64,000 nucleotides of DNA from the NCBI RefSeq assembly GCF_030272615.1, contig NC_081413.1, forward strand, positions 144,498,476-144,562,475, in the 5' to 3' direction. Under the pieces are notes generated by a model that was given only the letters and a program-made list of their open reading frames with translations, did not search any database and was not told the origin of the DNA. The position numbers and the translations under genes are program-made. Of the stretch, positions 46,462 through 58,093 are shown piece by piece. Source of the DNA: Cryptomeria japonica. Its lineage: Eukaryota; Streptophyta; Pinopsida; Cupressales; Cupressaceae. How positions within the stretch are numbered: the first letter of the stretch is position 1; each line of letters begins with the position of its first letter.

Positions 46462-47556
46462 TTATTGAAACTGTCACCAAAACACAAAGACATATTGGAA
46501 CAAGCGCTATTGGAAACCAATGTACCTCAAGATCTGGATGCGGACAAAATTCAAGCCATGGTTGCTCATATGACAGGGCCTCATAATCTCACCTTCTCAG
46601 AGCATGATAATACTTCCTTAAGTCATCTGCATAACACTCCCCTCCATATTGAAGTCATCATTTATAAACACCGAGTAAAAAGAGTATTGATAGATGGAGG
46701 AGCTAGACTTAATATATGTACCTTAAAACTTATCTGTGCATTAGGCTTCTCAGAGGAGTCTATTGATCCAAGTAAAAAGATTACCATAAAGGCATATGAT
46801 GATGAGGAAAGGTCATCTAAAGGAACCGTGATGTTACCCTATCAAGTTGGACCAGTGTAAAAGGATACTATGTGTCAGGTCTTAGACATAGACCTCACAT
46901 ACAATATTTTATTAGGTCAACTTTGGATACATGAAATGCAAGCAGTGCCTTCTACGTATCACCAGTGTGTCAAATTTCCCTATAACAGACAAGAGGTCTC
47001 TATATCTGCTGATCACAATCCATTTCAACATTGTAATACAATGGGGGTAGCCCAGGACAGTTTGGTTCCCCATAATAGGGAAAAACAGAGATCCTCAACA
47101 ACATATCTATAGAAGGCAAAGCCCAGATCATTACCTGGAGATTTCAAGCAGAAAATGCAAATAAGAGAACAAGGTATGGGAGAATACTCTTTGGAACCCA
47201 TGTGTTTGGCCAACTTACCAAAATCGCCCCGATCTCATGGATTACCCACAACAGCGACACATCAAGTAACTCAGCCCATCACCAAATTTGATGGTACCTT
47301 CATCCAACTAGGCACTCTAGCACATGAATCAAAAGAAAAGGACATTCTTAGCTGGTTATACAAAGATGAGGAAGGAGATAACAAAGCAGCTGCTTTGGAC
47401 ATATTTCTACCAACACACCTATATGGAAAGGGCTACTTAATCATGCAACAAATGGGATATGACGGTAAATGACCTATTGGAAAACGCAAAGAAGGAGTCA
47501 CTAAACCAATAGACCTTCCTTCACAACTCAGTAGAGACAAAATAGGATTGGGCTAT
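46462..47556 (+). pseudogene. Tat-2 protease and G-patch
   Basis: The protease active site is V-L-I-D-G-G-A-R-L-N-I-C (46687-46722), with the same D-G-G as Tat-1. I-L-L-G-Q-L-W-I-H marks the C-terminal part. Stops at 46858 and 47110 split it. The G-patch (47422-47556) reads Y-G-K-G-Y-L-I-M-Q-Q-M-G-Y...P-I-G-K-R-K-E-G...I-G-L-G-Y and carries one stop (47470). Before the G-patch a conserved I-T-K-F-D-G-T-F-I-Q...W-L-Y-K-D-E-E stretch is shared with Tat-1. Confidence 0.85.
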
Positions 47557-48980
47557 AAACTCACTTTCCTATTAAGAAAGATACCATGCATAACTCCAAA
47601 ACCTCAATGGAAAGAAAAGAAGAAGTACAAAGAAGAATCCTGGCAGGAAGCACTATTTGAGTCAGTAGAAACAATCCGCAAGGCACGTGAATGTCAAGAA
47701 TAGAAGCAACATCAGGAAAAGCTCCTCATTCATAAGAAGGTCATATCTGCAGTAGTAATTCATATTCAAACACCAATATCTAAAAAACAAACAAAATCAT
47801 CTCCAAATATCGTTATTCCTCCCCAAGGAGGCACAGTCTATGAACAAATACAAAAAGTAGAAGCAGGATCCGACACAGAATCAACAAAGACTATCAAACT
47901 AGTATCCATCATCAAAGATCTATTTTCACCATACAACATACCTATTTACAACACTGATAAAATCTGGGATGATAACTCAGAGACTGATTCCAATGAATAT
48001 GAATGGGGTAGCTGCTCAAACACTACTGGAGATATCACTGACAATACTGGCTCCATATCCCTTTCTCAAGAAGGGCATAACGCAGCAGATGGACTACTTG
48101 AATTTGGACCGCAAAATATCTATGACACCAAGGAAAGCGAACATAAACATTATGAACAAGTCTATACGGAAGATGATACCATCGAAGACCTTGACGAAAT
48201 CCTTGACTTCCTTGAAACTAAAATCAATCACGATGAAAACTCTGTATTAACACTTATAGTAGCAAAACTTGGTCCGCCAAACGATTCCTTACCACTTGTC
48301 TTTACCGACCTCATTGACTGGGACCAACCCGAAATACATGATATACCAATTTTCCTAGATGATGAATCTATTATCCACTACCTATGTACCGTTAACCTGG
48401 AAACAAGCTCTACCAGTGAACAAAGTAACGATGTCTGCCAACCAGGGAGTGCCAAGTCTCTCAGTCAAAAAAATGAACCAAATAAAAGATTTGATGCTGA
48501 AAACCAGTCAATGGCAGCTCTCGATCACAAAAAAGTAAAAATAAAGGACGCATCTGAGGGTGAAAACCTTTTTAAGGAACCTAAGGATGGGAGACTTGAT
48601 ACTCTTCTTGAACATTTTCATGAGCGATCACCCATATTGATTGAGCCCACTCAATCAATCAACATTGGTACCACAGAAGCAACCAAAAACATACACCTGG
48701 CAGAATCTCTGACAGAGGAGGAAAGATTAGCATTTCTCATCTTTTTTAAAGAAAAGCAAATTAACTTTCCTTGGTCATATGCAGATATGCCCGGAATTGA
48801 TCCACACTTGATCATGCATCACTTGTCCATCTCTCCAGGAGTTAAGCCAGTCAAGCAAAAACTACGAAAGATGAATCCACAGGTGGCACTCATGGTTAAC
48901 GCTGAATTGAAGAAACTATTAGATGTTGGATTCATTCGACCCATCGACTATGCAGAATGGATTTCTAACATAGTGCCAGT
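47557..48980 (+). pseudogene. Tat-2 linker and RT N-terminal part
   Basis: The acidic linker continues in the same frame (stop at 47701). It leads into D-A-S-E-G-E-N-L-F, W-S-Y-A-D-M-P-G-I-D-P, P-V-K-Q-K-L-R-K-M and V-G-F-I-R-P-I...W-I-S-N-I-V-P-V. At 48981 the coding sequence is interrupted by the inserted LTR and resumes at 53718 in the same frame once insert and TSD are removed. Confidence 0.88.
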
Positions 48981-50416
48981 TGTTGTTCACCAAAAGTGAT
49001 AACCCAAGTATACTTGCAATCCTTCTATGAAATGGCCAATTTCAGTCTATGAAACACATCAGGGCTTGGACAACATAACATAGGACCCTAATTGATCCTT
49101 TTGCACTTCAGGTTTTGCTAGACCTAGGGGGGGACACCCTTTTGATGCACTGAATCAAACTTATTCACTCACCATGACAACATCAATGAAGTAGATAGAT
49201 CTCACCAGGGCTCCAAAACAAGTAGTTTATTGCAGATGGGCTAGATCTACACATAAAACTCAACTATGCTTGAGCATGAGATAAATGAAACATTTCAAAA
49301 CATAACATAAACTAATGATATTCTGATTGGATTTTAAATTGGTTTGAGAACCCCTTTAATTGCAAGATCAATGCCTTATCCAAGGGCAACACAGTCATAC
49401 ATCAAACTATAGGTGAAAACTTATACTACAAATTCATCTTAATTCTCAAGTATTCCTGCATTTAATGCCTTGCATAAATGCATTACTCAGCTCATCCACA
49501 TAAAATATCAAATCCAGAAACTATATTCCATTATTCATGATTTATTACAGAACTTAAATTCTTCCTTGAAGAATCCCTGTAAACAATCACAACTACCTCC
49601 TTGAGATAACAAATCTCGGCCTCCTTGAGGATCTGATTGGAATATAATGAAAATACAAATCCAGAGACAAATTCTGTGTGAATTTGTGCATGCCTTACAT
49701 ACACAAGAACCTACAGCAAAACATCTACAACAAGAATCAAACTCTATTCTCTGGAAAAGGACATTGCCCTGTACAATTTTGAAAAGAACTCAGAATTGGA
49801 AGCCATGAAAATATGGAGCCATTCTCCAAATTTCTGGAACCCTTACAAATGAGAAGAATTGGGAATAAGAAGGAGAGGGAAGAAAATCAAATCTGCAACT
49901 GAAATTGCCAAGTATCTCCTCTCTAACTGAATTTCACTCATGTGGAAACTGCTCTTGAAATATCCCACATTTGTCAAAATTAACTACCTAACCAGATTCC
50001 TCATTCCGAGAGCTTTCCAGCGATATATAACACTTCATATTTTGAGCAAAAATGAGACCTTGAGCGAATTAATCATTTATGTGTGCACATCATTTAAATT
50101 TTTGAACTTTCTCTATAGTTGAAACTATATCATTAACTGATTTTAAATTTGATTTTTGCCTCCCTTTTGGCCTGACGCTTTGCCATGTGGCAGGACCTGA
50201 TTGGTTGATGGGGTTGACTGGATGCCACCTAGGATGACACCTCATCACTGCCATGCCATCCGCTTTGTCACAGCCACTTGGCCGCCACGTGTACACCACC
50301 TTAGCACCACGTCATCACCACCTAGGTGCCACCGGGACTGGACCTGCCTACTGGACCTCTGACTGTACCTGCCACTTGTGTGCCACCTGGCTTTCACCAT
50401 TTCACAATGCTTTTCC

Positions 50417-50690
50417 GGTGAGCATCTTCCTTTCACGAAGTCGTGCGAGCCGTTGGATCTTTCGAACCTGTAGGGTCTTTAACCATCTCAATTTTCGCAT
50501 GTGCTTTTCGCTGTTTCATGGACCTTAACCGGTGAGCATCTTCGGGTCACGAAATCGCGTGAGCCGTTGGATCTTCTGAATTTGCTCAACCTTTACCATG
50601 CTGCATTTTTGCCAAACCATTTCACCATTTCGCAGGGCTTAACTCACGTGCATCTTCGACCTGTGAATCAACGTGCTTCGTCGGATCATC
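50417..50690 (+). repeat. Degenerate ~110-bp repeat in the solo LTR
   Basis: GGTGAGCATCTTC...CACGAA.TCG.G.GAGCCGTTGGATCTT occurs at about 50417 and 50531, with a weaker third copy (GTGCATCTTCGACC...GTCGGATC) near 50648. A duplicated GC-rich module in the putative U3. Confidence 0.65.
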
Positions 50691-51094
50691 TCGGACCTGC
50701 TCACTGGTTAAGCTGACCCTTCTCTGCAAAATTCCACGTATTTGCCTTGAGAAGCGTGCCTGCGTGGAGTCCACCTGGTCGCCGCTCAGTCACCTCCTCC
50801 AGTCGCCTTGGGATTTGCACCCACTCGTGGGCCCACCTTGGGCACCCATAGGCACCGTCCATCAAAAGCCTAGAGGCTTTGACATATTAGATGTGTGGAG
50901 ATTTGATTATAAACATTAAAAAAGTCCCTTCAACAGTGAATGTGGGATAATGATATTAAGCCTGGAGCTTCATTCTTTTGAAGGTTTTCTGCTGAGTGCA
51001 TCCACCTGGACGTTTGAAACACCTTCCAAACACCATGCTAAGGAGGAATCAGGCAAAGGTTGTGGATTGCATTCATTTATGAAATTTTTTGCAA

Positions 51095-51955
51095 CTTATA
51101 CCACTCCACGTAGGAGGATTTTGCTTTGGTATTAATTTGTCTCTGCAACCCCTTTACACACCACGTAGAAGCCTTGAAAACCTTCTGCAATCTTCAACGC
51201 CATGTCCAGGATGCTCTACAGACTTTCCAACACACCTACACATCTAGCATGAATATCTTTGGCAATCCCATTAGACACGCCACGTAGAACTTGGGAGATA
51301 GGGAGGCACGTGAGGAAGAAGTTTGGTTGCAGCATTAACCTTGCAGGATGAAATAATAACATTGGATTTGGTACCTGCTAATTGCAATTGCTAAAGCATT
51401 CCTTAATACCCTCTCCAGCTGAATCGTGCCATAGACAGTGAGGAATTTCATTTGTTTGATTGTTTGATTGTTGCTACCAGAAGGAGACCACGTGAGGGAG
51501 GAGCTGCATTCATTTTGTTTTGAAACATTTTCCATGGCCCCCTTTATGCCACGCACAACTGCTGCATTTGCATTTGCTTTGCCATTGGACCAACCTCATA
51601 TTGCTGATGACTGTTTTGCCTCCTCCACCATATGTTTTAATGCCCCTTTCCAACAATCATGTGGGAGGGTTTTCATTGCTGTGTTTCTCTTTTTGAAATT
51701 TGAACATTGCCAGTTCACAGACCACGCAGGGGGTTGAAACTGGCTTCCATGTGAGGAGGGGAAGACAATACTGCTGCTTTTGTTTCCTAAAGACACCAAC
51801 GCTCCTTGACCATCCTCCATGTCACGCAGAAGAGGGGAGCTGGCTGGTATTTGCTTGCATTGGTTGTGGGGGGTTCTGAAGTTTTCAACGTGGGAGGAGA
51901 AGATTCATAACAATCTATGTTCAACTACCCTCACCATCCACCACGTGACCATTGG
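51095..51955 (+). promoter_or_regulatory. Series of ACGT-core (G-box-like) motifs in the solo LTR U3
   Basis: CCACGTAGG (near 51105), CCACGTAGA (51161 and 51280), GCACGTGAGG (51306), CCACGTGAGG (51488), AACGTGGGAG (51889) and CCACGTGACC (51941), plus CCACGC variants near 51548 and 51721, recur at roughly 60-200-bp intervals ahead of the TATA box. CACGTG/ACGT cores are bound by plant bZIP and bHLH factors. Regulatory use here is inferred. Confidence 0.4.
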
Positions 51956-52147
51956 AAGTTTCCTGCAATTCCTTCTACAATCTCCACACCTTCTCTAATA
52001 CCATGTTGCAGCAAGGAAAGAGGATATAGCGTTGATTTGCAGTTGCTTGTTGTTTATAAAATAAAGTGCCGACTCCACACTCCAAACACCATGTTTGTTG
52101 CCTGCTGCATTTCTTTGAAATTCTTTGATGCCCCCCTTCTCCATCAC

Positions 52148-52154
52148 TATAAAG
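52148..52154 (+). promoter_or_regulatory. TATA box of the solo LTR
   Basis: TATAAAG in CATCACTATAAAGAGAACGC, preceded by the motif-rich, GC-richer region and followed by a C/T-rich start region. It suggests U3 of about 3.2 kb and R-U5 of about 1.5 kb. Confidence 0.5.
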
Positions 52155-53717
52155 AGAACGCTATCCATAAGTGAAAAGCTCCCCTTCCTTGCTCCACAGT
52201 GATTTGTGAAGAACTTGATTGCGTCAGAGATTGATCAACTACAGCCTCCCAATCGTCCTCTAAGGAGGTTGAACTTGATGCTTTGCTTATTGTAACTCAT
52301 TTGGAAATTTCAATTTCTTCATTACCTGTTTGCTCATATCTGGCATGCAAAATGCCTTGGTTGTTTTGACCACAAGAGGCATTTTCATTTTGCACCATCC
52401 TCTGGTGGGAAACATATAAGTATTCAACTCCAACTATGGATGTCAACATTACTCTAGAAATGCTCATAGGGCCAAGTTGCCAATAAAATGACACTGCACA
52501 GGCATGAGCAAGGTCGTGCCCCAAAGTGGGTCCGACTAAATTTTTTTTTGATTTCATGCAATTGACCTCTGGAATGATTTAGGAACTTTAAACACACCTC
52601 TGGAAATGATCGGTATCATTTTCAGATCATCAGACTGAATTTTGCAACCTTCAAGCAATTACGCCGCATTTTCGCATTTAATCGCGACGACGTAATTTTC
52701 AAAGTGGTCAAAACATCTTTTTGGACCACGAAAATTTACAAGCGTGTAATCTAATATGCAAGCATGAAATCTACCAAACGGTTTCTCAAGAAGAGTTCCA
52801 AGCAAAGAGATATCAATCGGCAAAAATGACAAACTGGCTTTGTTGACACTGCGGACCTGATGAAGTCAATGTCCTGTCAACACATGGTGCCTTTCTCAAA
52901 AATATCAAACGACCTCTATAGGCCCTCAAATTTGAAAAAAAGGTACCTTGAAGTACATAATAAAACTTTGGATTCTCAGTTTGACCAAAATTTTGATTGG
53001 GTACAAATGGCGCACTCATGAAAATGGCTACTTTAACTGATATAGCACTGAAAGTAAGATCACTAAAAATGATGGCTAAATGAACCCTTTTGAAAACTGA
53101 TCAAACGGATTAACAGAGGCTTGAAAATTGAAACGAAGCTCATCATTTATACCAAAATTAACCCAGAAGAAACATTATGGCATGACACTTACTGAGGCAA
53201 CTTTTACACTTATGCGAAACAGGGCTCCGACTAGCTATCGAAACAGGGATTTGCCAAAACATAGAAACTGCAAAAGGATTTGACTTGGTAAACTGAGCAA
53301 ATAGATTCATTAAGACTTGAAATTTTGTAGTTTTACTCAAATTTATTCATATAATTGAATCCATTTTAAATTTCTTCATGACAATAAATAGGGAAAAAGA
53401 TGCAAACACTCGAAGTAGGCTACTCAATAAAATCTGCATTTGTGCCTAAAATGCACTTTCAGTTCACCCCTTGAAATGGGTACCTCACAAACTTATCTAA
53501 ACTTAATTATGAAAGTTGCACATCACTGAATAAGCCAAATGAAAGGTGTAGGACATGTCTCCCAAGCCTTACCCTCTGAAAATCAACTGGCTCCATTTAC
53601 ACCCTTTCTAACTAGGCATTCAAACTGACTCATTTATGTACTTTTCTGACATGCAGAGAATTTTTTTTGAAATGGGCCTCTAAACTTTACTCAATTTTAA
53701 ATAGTCCCAACACCAGT

Positions 53718-54297
53718 ATCAAAACTAGACGACAATATCAGGATCTGCATTGATTTCAGAGATGTCAACAAAGCCTGTCCAAAGGATGACTTTCCTTTAC
53801 CCAGTATAGACATAATTGTAGACCTCACAACGGGCCATGCAATGCTCTCACTAATGGATGGGTTTTCAGGCTATAATCAAATAAAAATAGCCCCAAAGGA
53901 TCAAGATAAAACAACGTTTACCTGTCCTTGGGGAACGTACTGTTGGAATGTTATGCCTTTTGGCTTAAAGAATGCAGGGGCTACTTATCAACGAGAAATG
54001 ACAACAATCTTCCATGACGTGATGCATACCTTCATGGAAGACTATATGGATGATTTAATAGCTAAATCCTTCACCAGAGAAAAACACCTCAACATCCTGA
54101 CAAAGATATTTGATCGATTGGAGAAATTCCAAGTTAGGCTCAACCCTAAGAAGTGTGTCTTCGGGGCTACATCAGGCAAGTTACTAGGCTACATCATCTC
54201 AGCTAAAGGTATTGAAGTGGATCCAGCAAAGGTACAAGCCATTATGGAGATGCCACCACCAAAGAATATCAGTCAGCTCAAATCTCTACAAGGATGA
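53718..54297 (+). pseudogene. Tat-2 RT, C-terminal part
   Basis: After the second TSD copy the RT resumes: I-R-I-C-I-D-F-R-D-V-N-K-A-C-P-K-D-D-F-P, S-L-M-D-G-F-S-G-Y-N-Q-I, W-N-V-M-P-F-G-L-K-N-A-G-A-T-Y-Q, and the catalytic Y-M-D-D (54043-54054). It ends N-I-S-Q-L-K-S-L-Q-G at a TGA (54295) where the family has Arg. Confidence 0.92.
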
Positions 54298-54890
54298 CTC
54301 CAATCAATCAGGCGATTCATTGCTCAACTAGCTGATAAAAGTCTACCATTCAATCATTTGCTCCATAAGAATGTACCTTTCAGATGGGAAGCCAAGTGTG
54401 CAAAATCTTTTTATCAAATCAAATAGTATCTGATGAACCCACCAGTTCTAGTACCACCGGTAGCAGGAAATCCCCTTATTCTATACATTTCAACAACAGA
54501 TATATCAGTGGGGGCACTGTTGGCACAATAAGATCAACAAGGAAAGGAACGAAACATATACTACATTAGCAGGACATTAAATGGGTATGAACTCAACTAT
54601 ACATTCATTGAGAAGGCTTGTCTAATAGTAGTCTTTGCATCTCAAAAGTTCCGATATTATATGCTAGCACACACAATTAAGCTAGTGGCAAAAATTGATC
54701 CTCTCAAATATCTACTCAACAAGGCAGCTCTTACAGGCCGATTGGCTAAATGGGTCATGATTCTCAGTGAATTTGACATCCACTACACAAAATGTAGAGC
54801 TATCAAAGGACAAGCAATTGCAGATCAACTAGCTGAAGCACTGCTACCAGGAAAACAAACTATGGAGATTGAATTTCTGGATAGGGACGT
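54298..54890 (+). pseudogene. Tat-2 degenerate RNase H (tether)
   Basis: Q-S-I-R-R-F-I-A-Q-L-A-D-K, then stops at 54424 and about 54529, then A-H-T-I-K-L-V-A-K-I-D-P-L-K-Y-L-L, G-R-L-A-K-W-V-M and F-D-I-H-Y. The catalytic D-A-S context is absent (L-I-L-Y-I-S-T-T-D-I-S), as in Tat-1. Homologous to 10691-11302. Confidence 0.85.
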
Positions 54891-55560
54891 TCTTGCTATT
54901 TCTACCACACAATGGACCCTATACTTTGATGGATCCTACACCCAACATGGTTTAGGTGCTGGCATTCTCTTCATCACTCCTGAAGGACACACTATACCAA
55001 GATCATATCAACTTATGTTTCCATGCACAAATAATGTGGCTAAATATGAGGCATTGGTTATAGGCATCAAAATGGCCATGGAATGGAAAATCATAGAGTT
55101 AATGGTCTATGGAGATTCACAACTAGTTGTCAATCAAATCAACAATGACTATCAGACAAAGGATGACAAGCTACTACCCTACAAGTGAATGGTGGATGAC
55201 TTCAAACAGTATTTTGTACACATCACCTTCAAGCAAATACCAAGGTTGAACAACAAAGCATCCGATGCCATGGCTACTATCGCTTCATTACTAAAAATTC
55301 CAAAGCAATAGAGTCATTACAAGTTTTTGGTAGAGCAACTGTTCTCCCCAGCCTATGACCACTCTGAATCCCATGTTATCTATGCCTTAACTAGTTTGGA
55401 TTCCCCTTTATATGGACCCATATATGATTATCTAAAGAGCAACATCCTACCCATTGACCAATCCCATAACCAAAAACGTAATTTTATCTGACAAGCCGCC
55501 CGGTATACCCTTATCGCTGATACTTTGTACGGTTGAGGTCTAGATGGTACTCTTCTTCGT
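54891..55560 (+). pseudogene. Tat-2 archaeal-type RNase H
   Basis: L-Y-F-D-G-S-Y-T-Q (first Asp), A-K-Y-E-A-L (Glu), Y-G-D-S-Q-L-V-V-N-Q-I (Asp) and S-D-A-M-A-T-I-A-S (last Asp kept, unlike Tat-1). The piece 54661-55188 is open for 175 codons. Stops follow at 55186, near 55309, near 55489 and near 55533. Confidence 0.88.
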
Positions 55561-56660
55561 TGCCTTGATCGTAATGAATTTGATTCCGCTTTACATGAGC
55601 TTCACGAAGGTATTTGTGGCACACATTCAAGTGGGACTACTCTTGCTAAAAAGCTTCTAAGGATGGGATACTACTGGCCTACAATGGAAAAGGATTCTTA
55701 CCACTTCGCCAAGAAGTGTCCTAAATGCCAAATCCATGGCAATCTGATACATGCACCAACACAGGAACTGCAGCCATTTACAACATCCTGGCCTTTTTGT
55801 CAGTGGGGACTAGACTTGGCAAAATTCATCCTTCATCTTCAAATGGACACAAGTTCATTATAAGTGCAACAAAATACTTTACCAAGTGGATAGAAGCAGT
55901 CCCCATGACCACAGTAATTGGAAAACAAATTGCATCTTTTATCCTGAACTATTTGATCTGCAGATATGGTATTCCAAGTTCCATCATCACTGATAATGGA
56001 CGACTGTTCAAAAACCAAGATGTCTGAGAACTATGTGAATAATTCAAAATACAACATCGGTTCTCTACGCCATACTACCCCTAGGGGAATGGTCAAGCAG
56101 AAGCATCCAACAAAATAATACTGAAAATCCTCAAGAAAATAGTAAATGATGTAGGCAAAAATTGGCATGTACAACTCAATCCAGCACTTTGGGCATACAG
56201 AACTAGCATTCGTACACCTATAGGAGCAACACCTTTCTCTTTGGTCTATGGATCAAAAGCTATTTTACCACTGGAGGTAGAAATTCCATCTCTCAGAGTC
56301 TCTCTAAAAGGCTTAATTCCAGATGAAGAGTATCGAGTCAACCAACTGCAAGAACTGGAACTATTAGATGAAAGATGTCAGCATGCTTACACTCATCTCA
56401 AAGCATATCAGCAACACATGTGCAGAAGCTACAATCACAAGGTCATCCCTTGCAACTTCAAAGTTGGTGACCTAGTCCTCAAAGAAAATCCAAGAAATCA
56501 GCAAGATCGAGAAAAGAAAGGGAAATTTGAACCTAACTGGTTGGGTCCCTATGTCATCATATCAGTCTATGGATTAGGTGCTTATCAACTTACAACTTCA
56601 GAAGGAGATGTGCTCGATGAACCAACTAACATCATTCATCTGAAGAAATACTACACTTGA
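55561..56660 (+). pseudogene. Tat-2 integrase
   Basis: Zinc-binding region H-E-G-I-C-G-T-H...C-P-K-C-Q (about 55600-55735), core D (W-G-L-D-L), then a 4-bp deletion near 55816-55819 (relative to the Tat-1 alignment) that shifts frame. The shifted frame carries I-T-D-N-G (second Asp) and Q-A-E-A-S (Glu), the C-terminal L-G-P-Y motif and the end H-L-K-K-Y-Y-T before TGA 56658. Stops at 56025, about 56040 and about 56082. 56241-56660 is open for 139 codons. Confidence 0.9.
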
Positions 56661-58093
56661 GTAGTCTAATGCACAGAAAAAATCAAAAACAAAAAAATTG
56701 AAAAATCAAGAAAAAACAAATAAAAAGGTACAATAAAAGTAATTGGTGAAAGCCTGGTAACAGGTGCCATAGTGAGAGGACAGCTCCTTTATCTATATCT
56801 ATATCCTTGCAGTAGAGCACTATCAGCCATCACCCGACACTTAGAAAATATCCATTCAGGACATACTTAACGTAGTCACTATCCTAGTTTATCCATGTAT
56901 CCTCTCACCACATCTCACCATGGCTTGGTAATCACTGTGCATATCCACATACTGAGACACACTTAGCTAGGGGCAATAATCATCAAAGATTGAAGCATGT
57001 TTAAAACATCAAGACTATTTGCAAAACTCAGAAACACCACATCCAACAACCAAAACTTACTCCATCATAGAACAAAATATTGAATCGCTTAAACAGGAAT
57101 CACAAAAACACTACAATGGATGATTTTCTGAAGTACTAAATGTTGCATTATTGCATAAAGTTTTGACTATTTTTGCATTTGAACCCTTTAAATTATTGGA
57201 TTCTCTACATTTTCTCAACAATGCTTCAAAGCTAGAGATCATGGGAAAACTCCAATATTTTCTTAGTCTTCTGTCTGGGAGGCGATCACTTGTACTGTGT
57301 AAATACTTGTCTCAAGATGTGATACAATGAATATCACTGAAGACATGATTCCACTTTACGCATACAAATGGTTTAATCTTGTCTGTTTATATGCAATCTG
57401 CACTCAGGTCATCCTGGTTCAATTATACCTTGACGCTTGTGCTATCTTGCAAAATAAAACATCATGTAAATTTTTCTCACGTCATTATGGTTCAATTATA
57501 CCATTATTCTTGAATAAATTTTTAACATATCCCAAACAAATCAATGCTCAATGATGATACCTATATCGAAAGCAAAATAACATATGGTTATATCGGGATG
57601 ACAAATGCAGAATGAGGATGCTCCAAAAACAAGTAGTTGCATATCATTTTACAAGTAGTTGCATTTCATTTTACAAGTAGTTGCATATCATTTTACAATT
57701 GGTTGCATATCAAATCATACATCTCATTTTCAAGATACATCTCACAGCATATCAAATCATACATCTCATTTTCAAGATACCTCTCACAGCATATCAAATC
57801 ATACATCTCATTTTCAAGATACATCTCACATCATATAATATCATACATCTCATTTTCAAGATACATCTCGCATCATACATTTACGTCATGCATCATATCT
57901 TCTATCTAAGAATTGCATCATCATAAAGTAAAGTAAAAACATATAGAACATACATCCATAACACATCACATGATCAAAGAAAATGGTGTCATATATATAT
58001 ATATATATATAAAATGATAAAAAATGTACAAAATTTGTCATGTTTGTGCCCCGTACAAAACAATGATCCAAAATACAATAAAGACATCGTCTC
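56661..58093. other. Tat-2 region between pol and the antisense gene
   Basis: Non-coding convergence zone. It starts A-rich (56670-56730), then GTACAATAAAAGTAATTGG...CCTGG.AACAGG.GC, also found after Tat-1 pol. The paired motif GGTTCAATTATACC (57415-57429 and 57489-57502) is shared with Tat-1. Tandem repeats occupy 57631-57880, a (TA)n microsatellite 57991-58010. Confidence 0.65.
57631..57880 (+). repeat. 22-bp and 42-bp tandem repeats
   Basis: Three 22-bp units AAGTAGTTGCATATCATTTT-AC (57631-57696) run into four 42-bp units beginning ATCATACATCTCATTTTCAA (57714, 57756, 57798, 57840). The 42-bp period leaves two frames open (81 and 90 aa), which are artefacts. Confidence 0.88.

Larger units (their letters stand above)
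48981..53712. mobile_element. Probable solo LTR inserted in the Tat-2 RT gene
   Basis: 4732 bp starting TGTTGTTCACC and ending TAGTCCCAACA, with short inverted TGTTG/CAACA termini and a perfect 5-bp TSD CCAGT (48976-48980 and 53713-53717). No gag or pol motif, no PBS or PPT, and no internal copy of either end are visible. That argues for one very long LTR left by recombination rather than a whole element. A TATA box at 52148-52154 fits plus orientation. It contains a degenerate ~110-bp repeat (50417-50690) and a series of ACGT-core motifs. The ORFs inside (for example 51468-51737) look random. Confidence 0.75.

Noticed and set aside
47969-48250. 93-aa ORF
   Set aside because: Shadow in another frame of the Tat-2 polyprotein linker.
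49940-52557. Several 60-91-aa ORFs on both strands
   Set aside because: Random open frames in the solo LTR; no pairwise or family support.
57637-57926. Two overlapping ORFs with I-S-F-S-R-Y-I-S-Q-H repeats
   Set aside because: Product of 42-bp tandem repeats in a non-coding zone.
57991-58010. (TA)n run as TATA promoter
   Set aside because: Simple microsatellite at the 3' side of both genes; no downstream gene.
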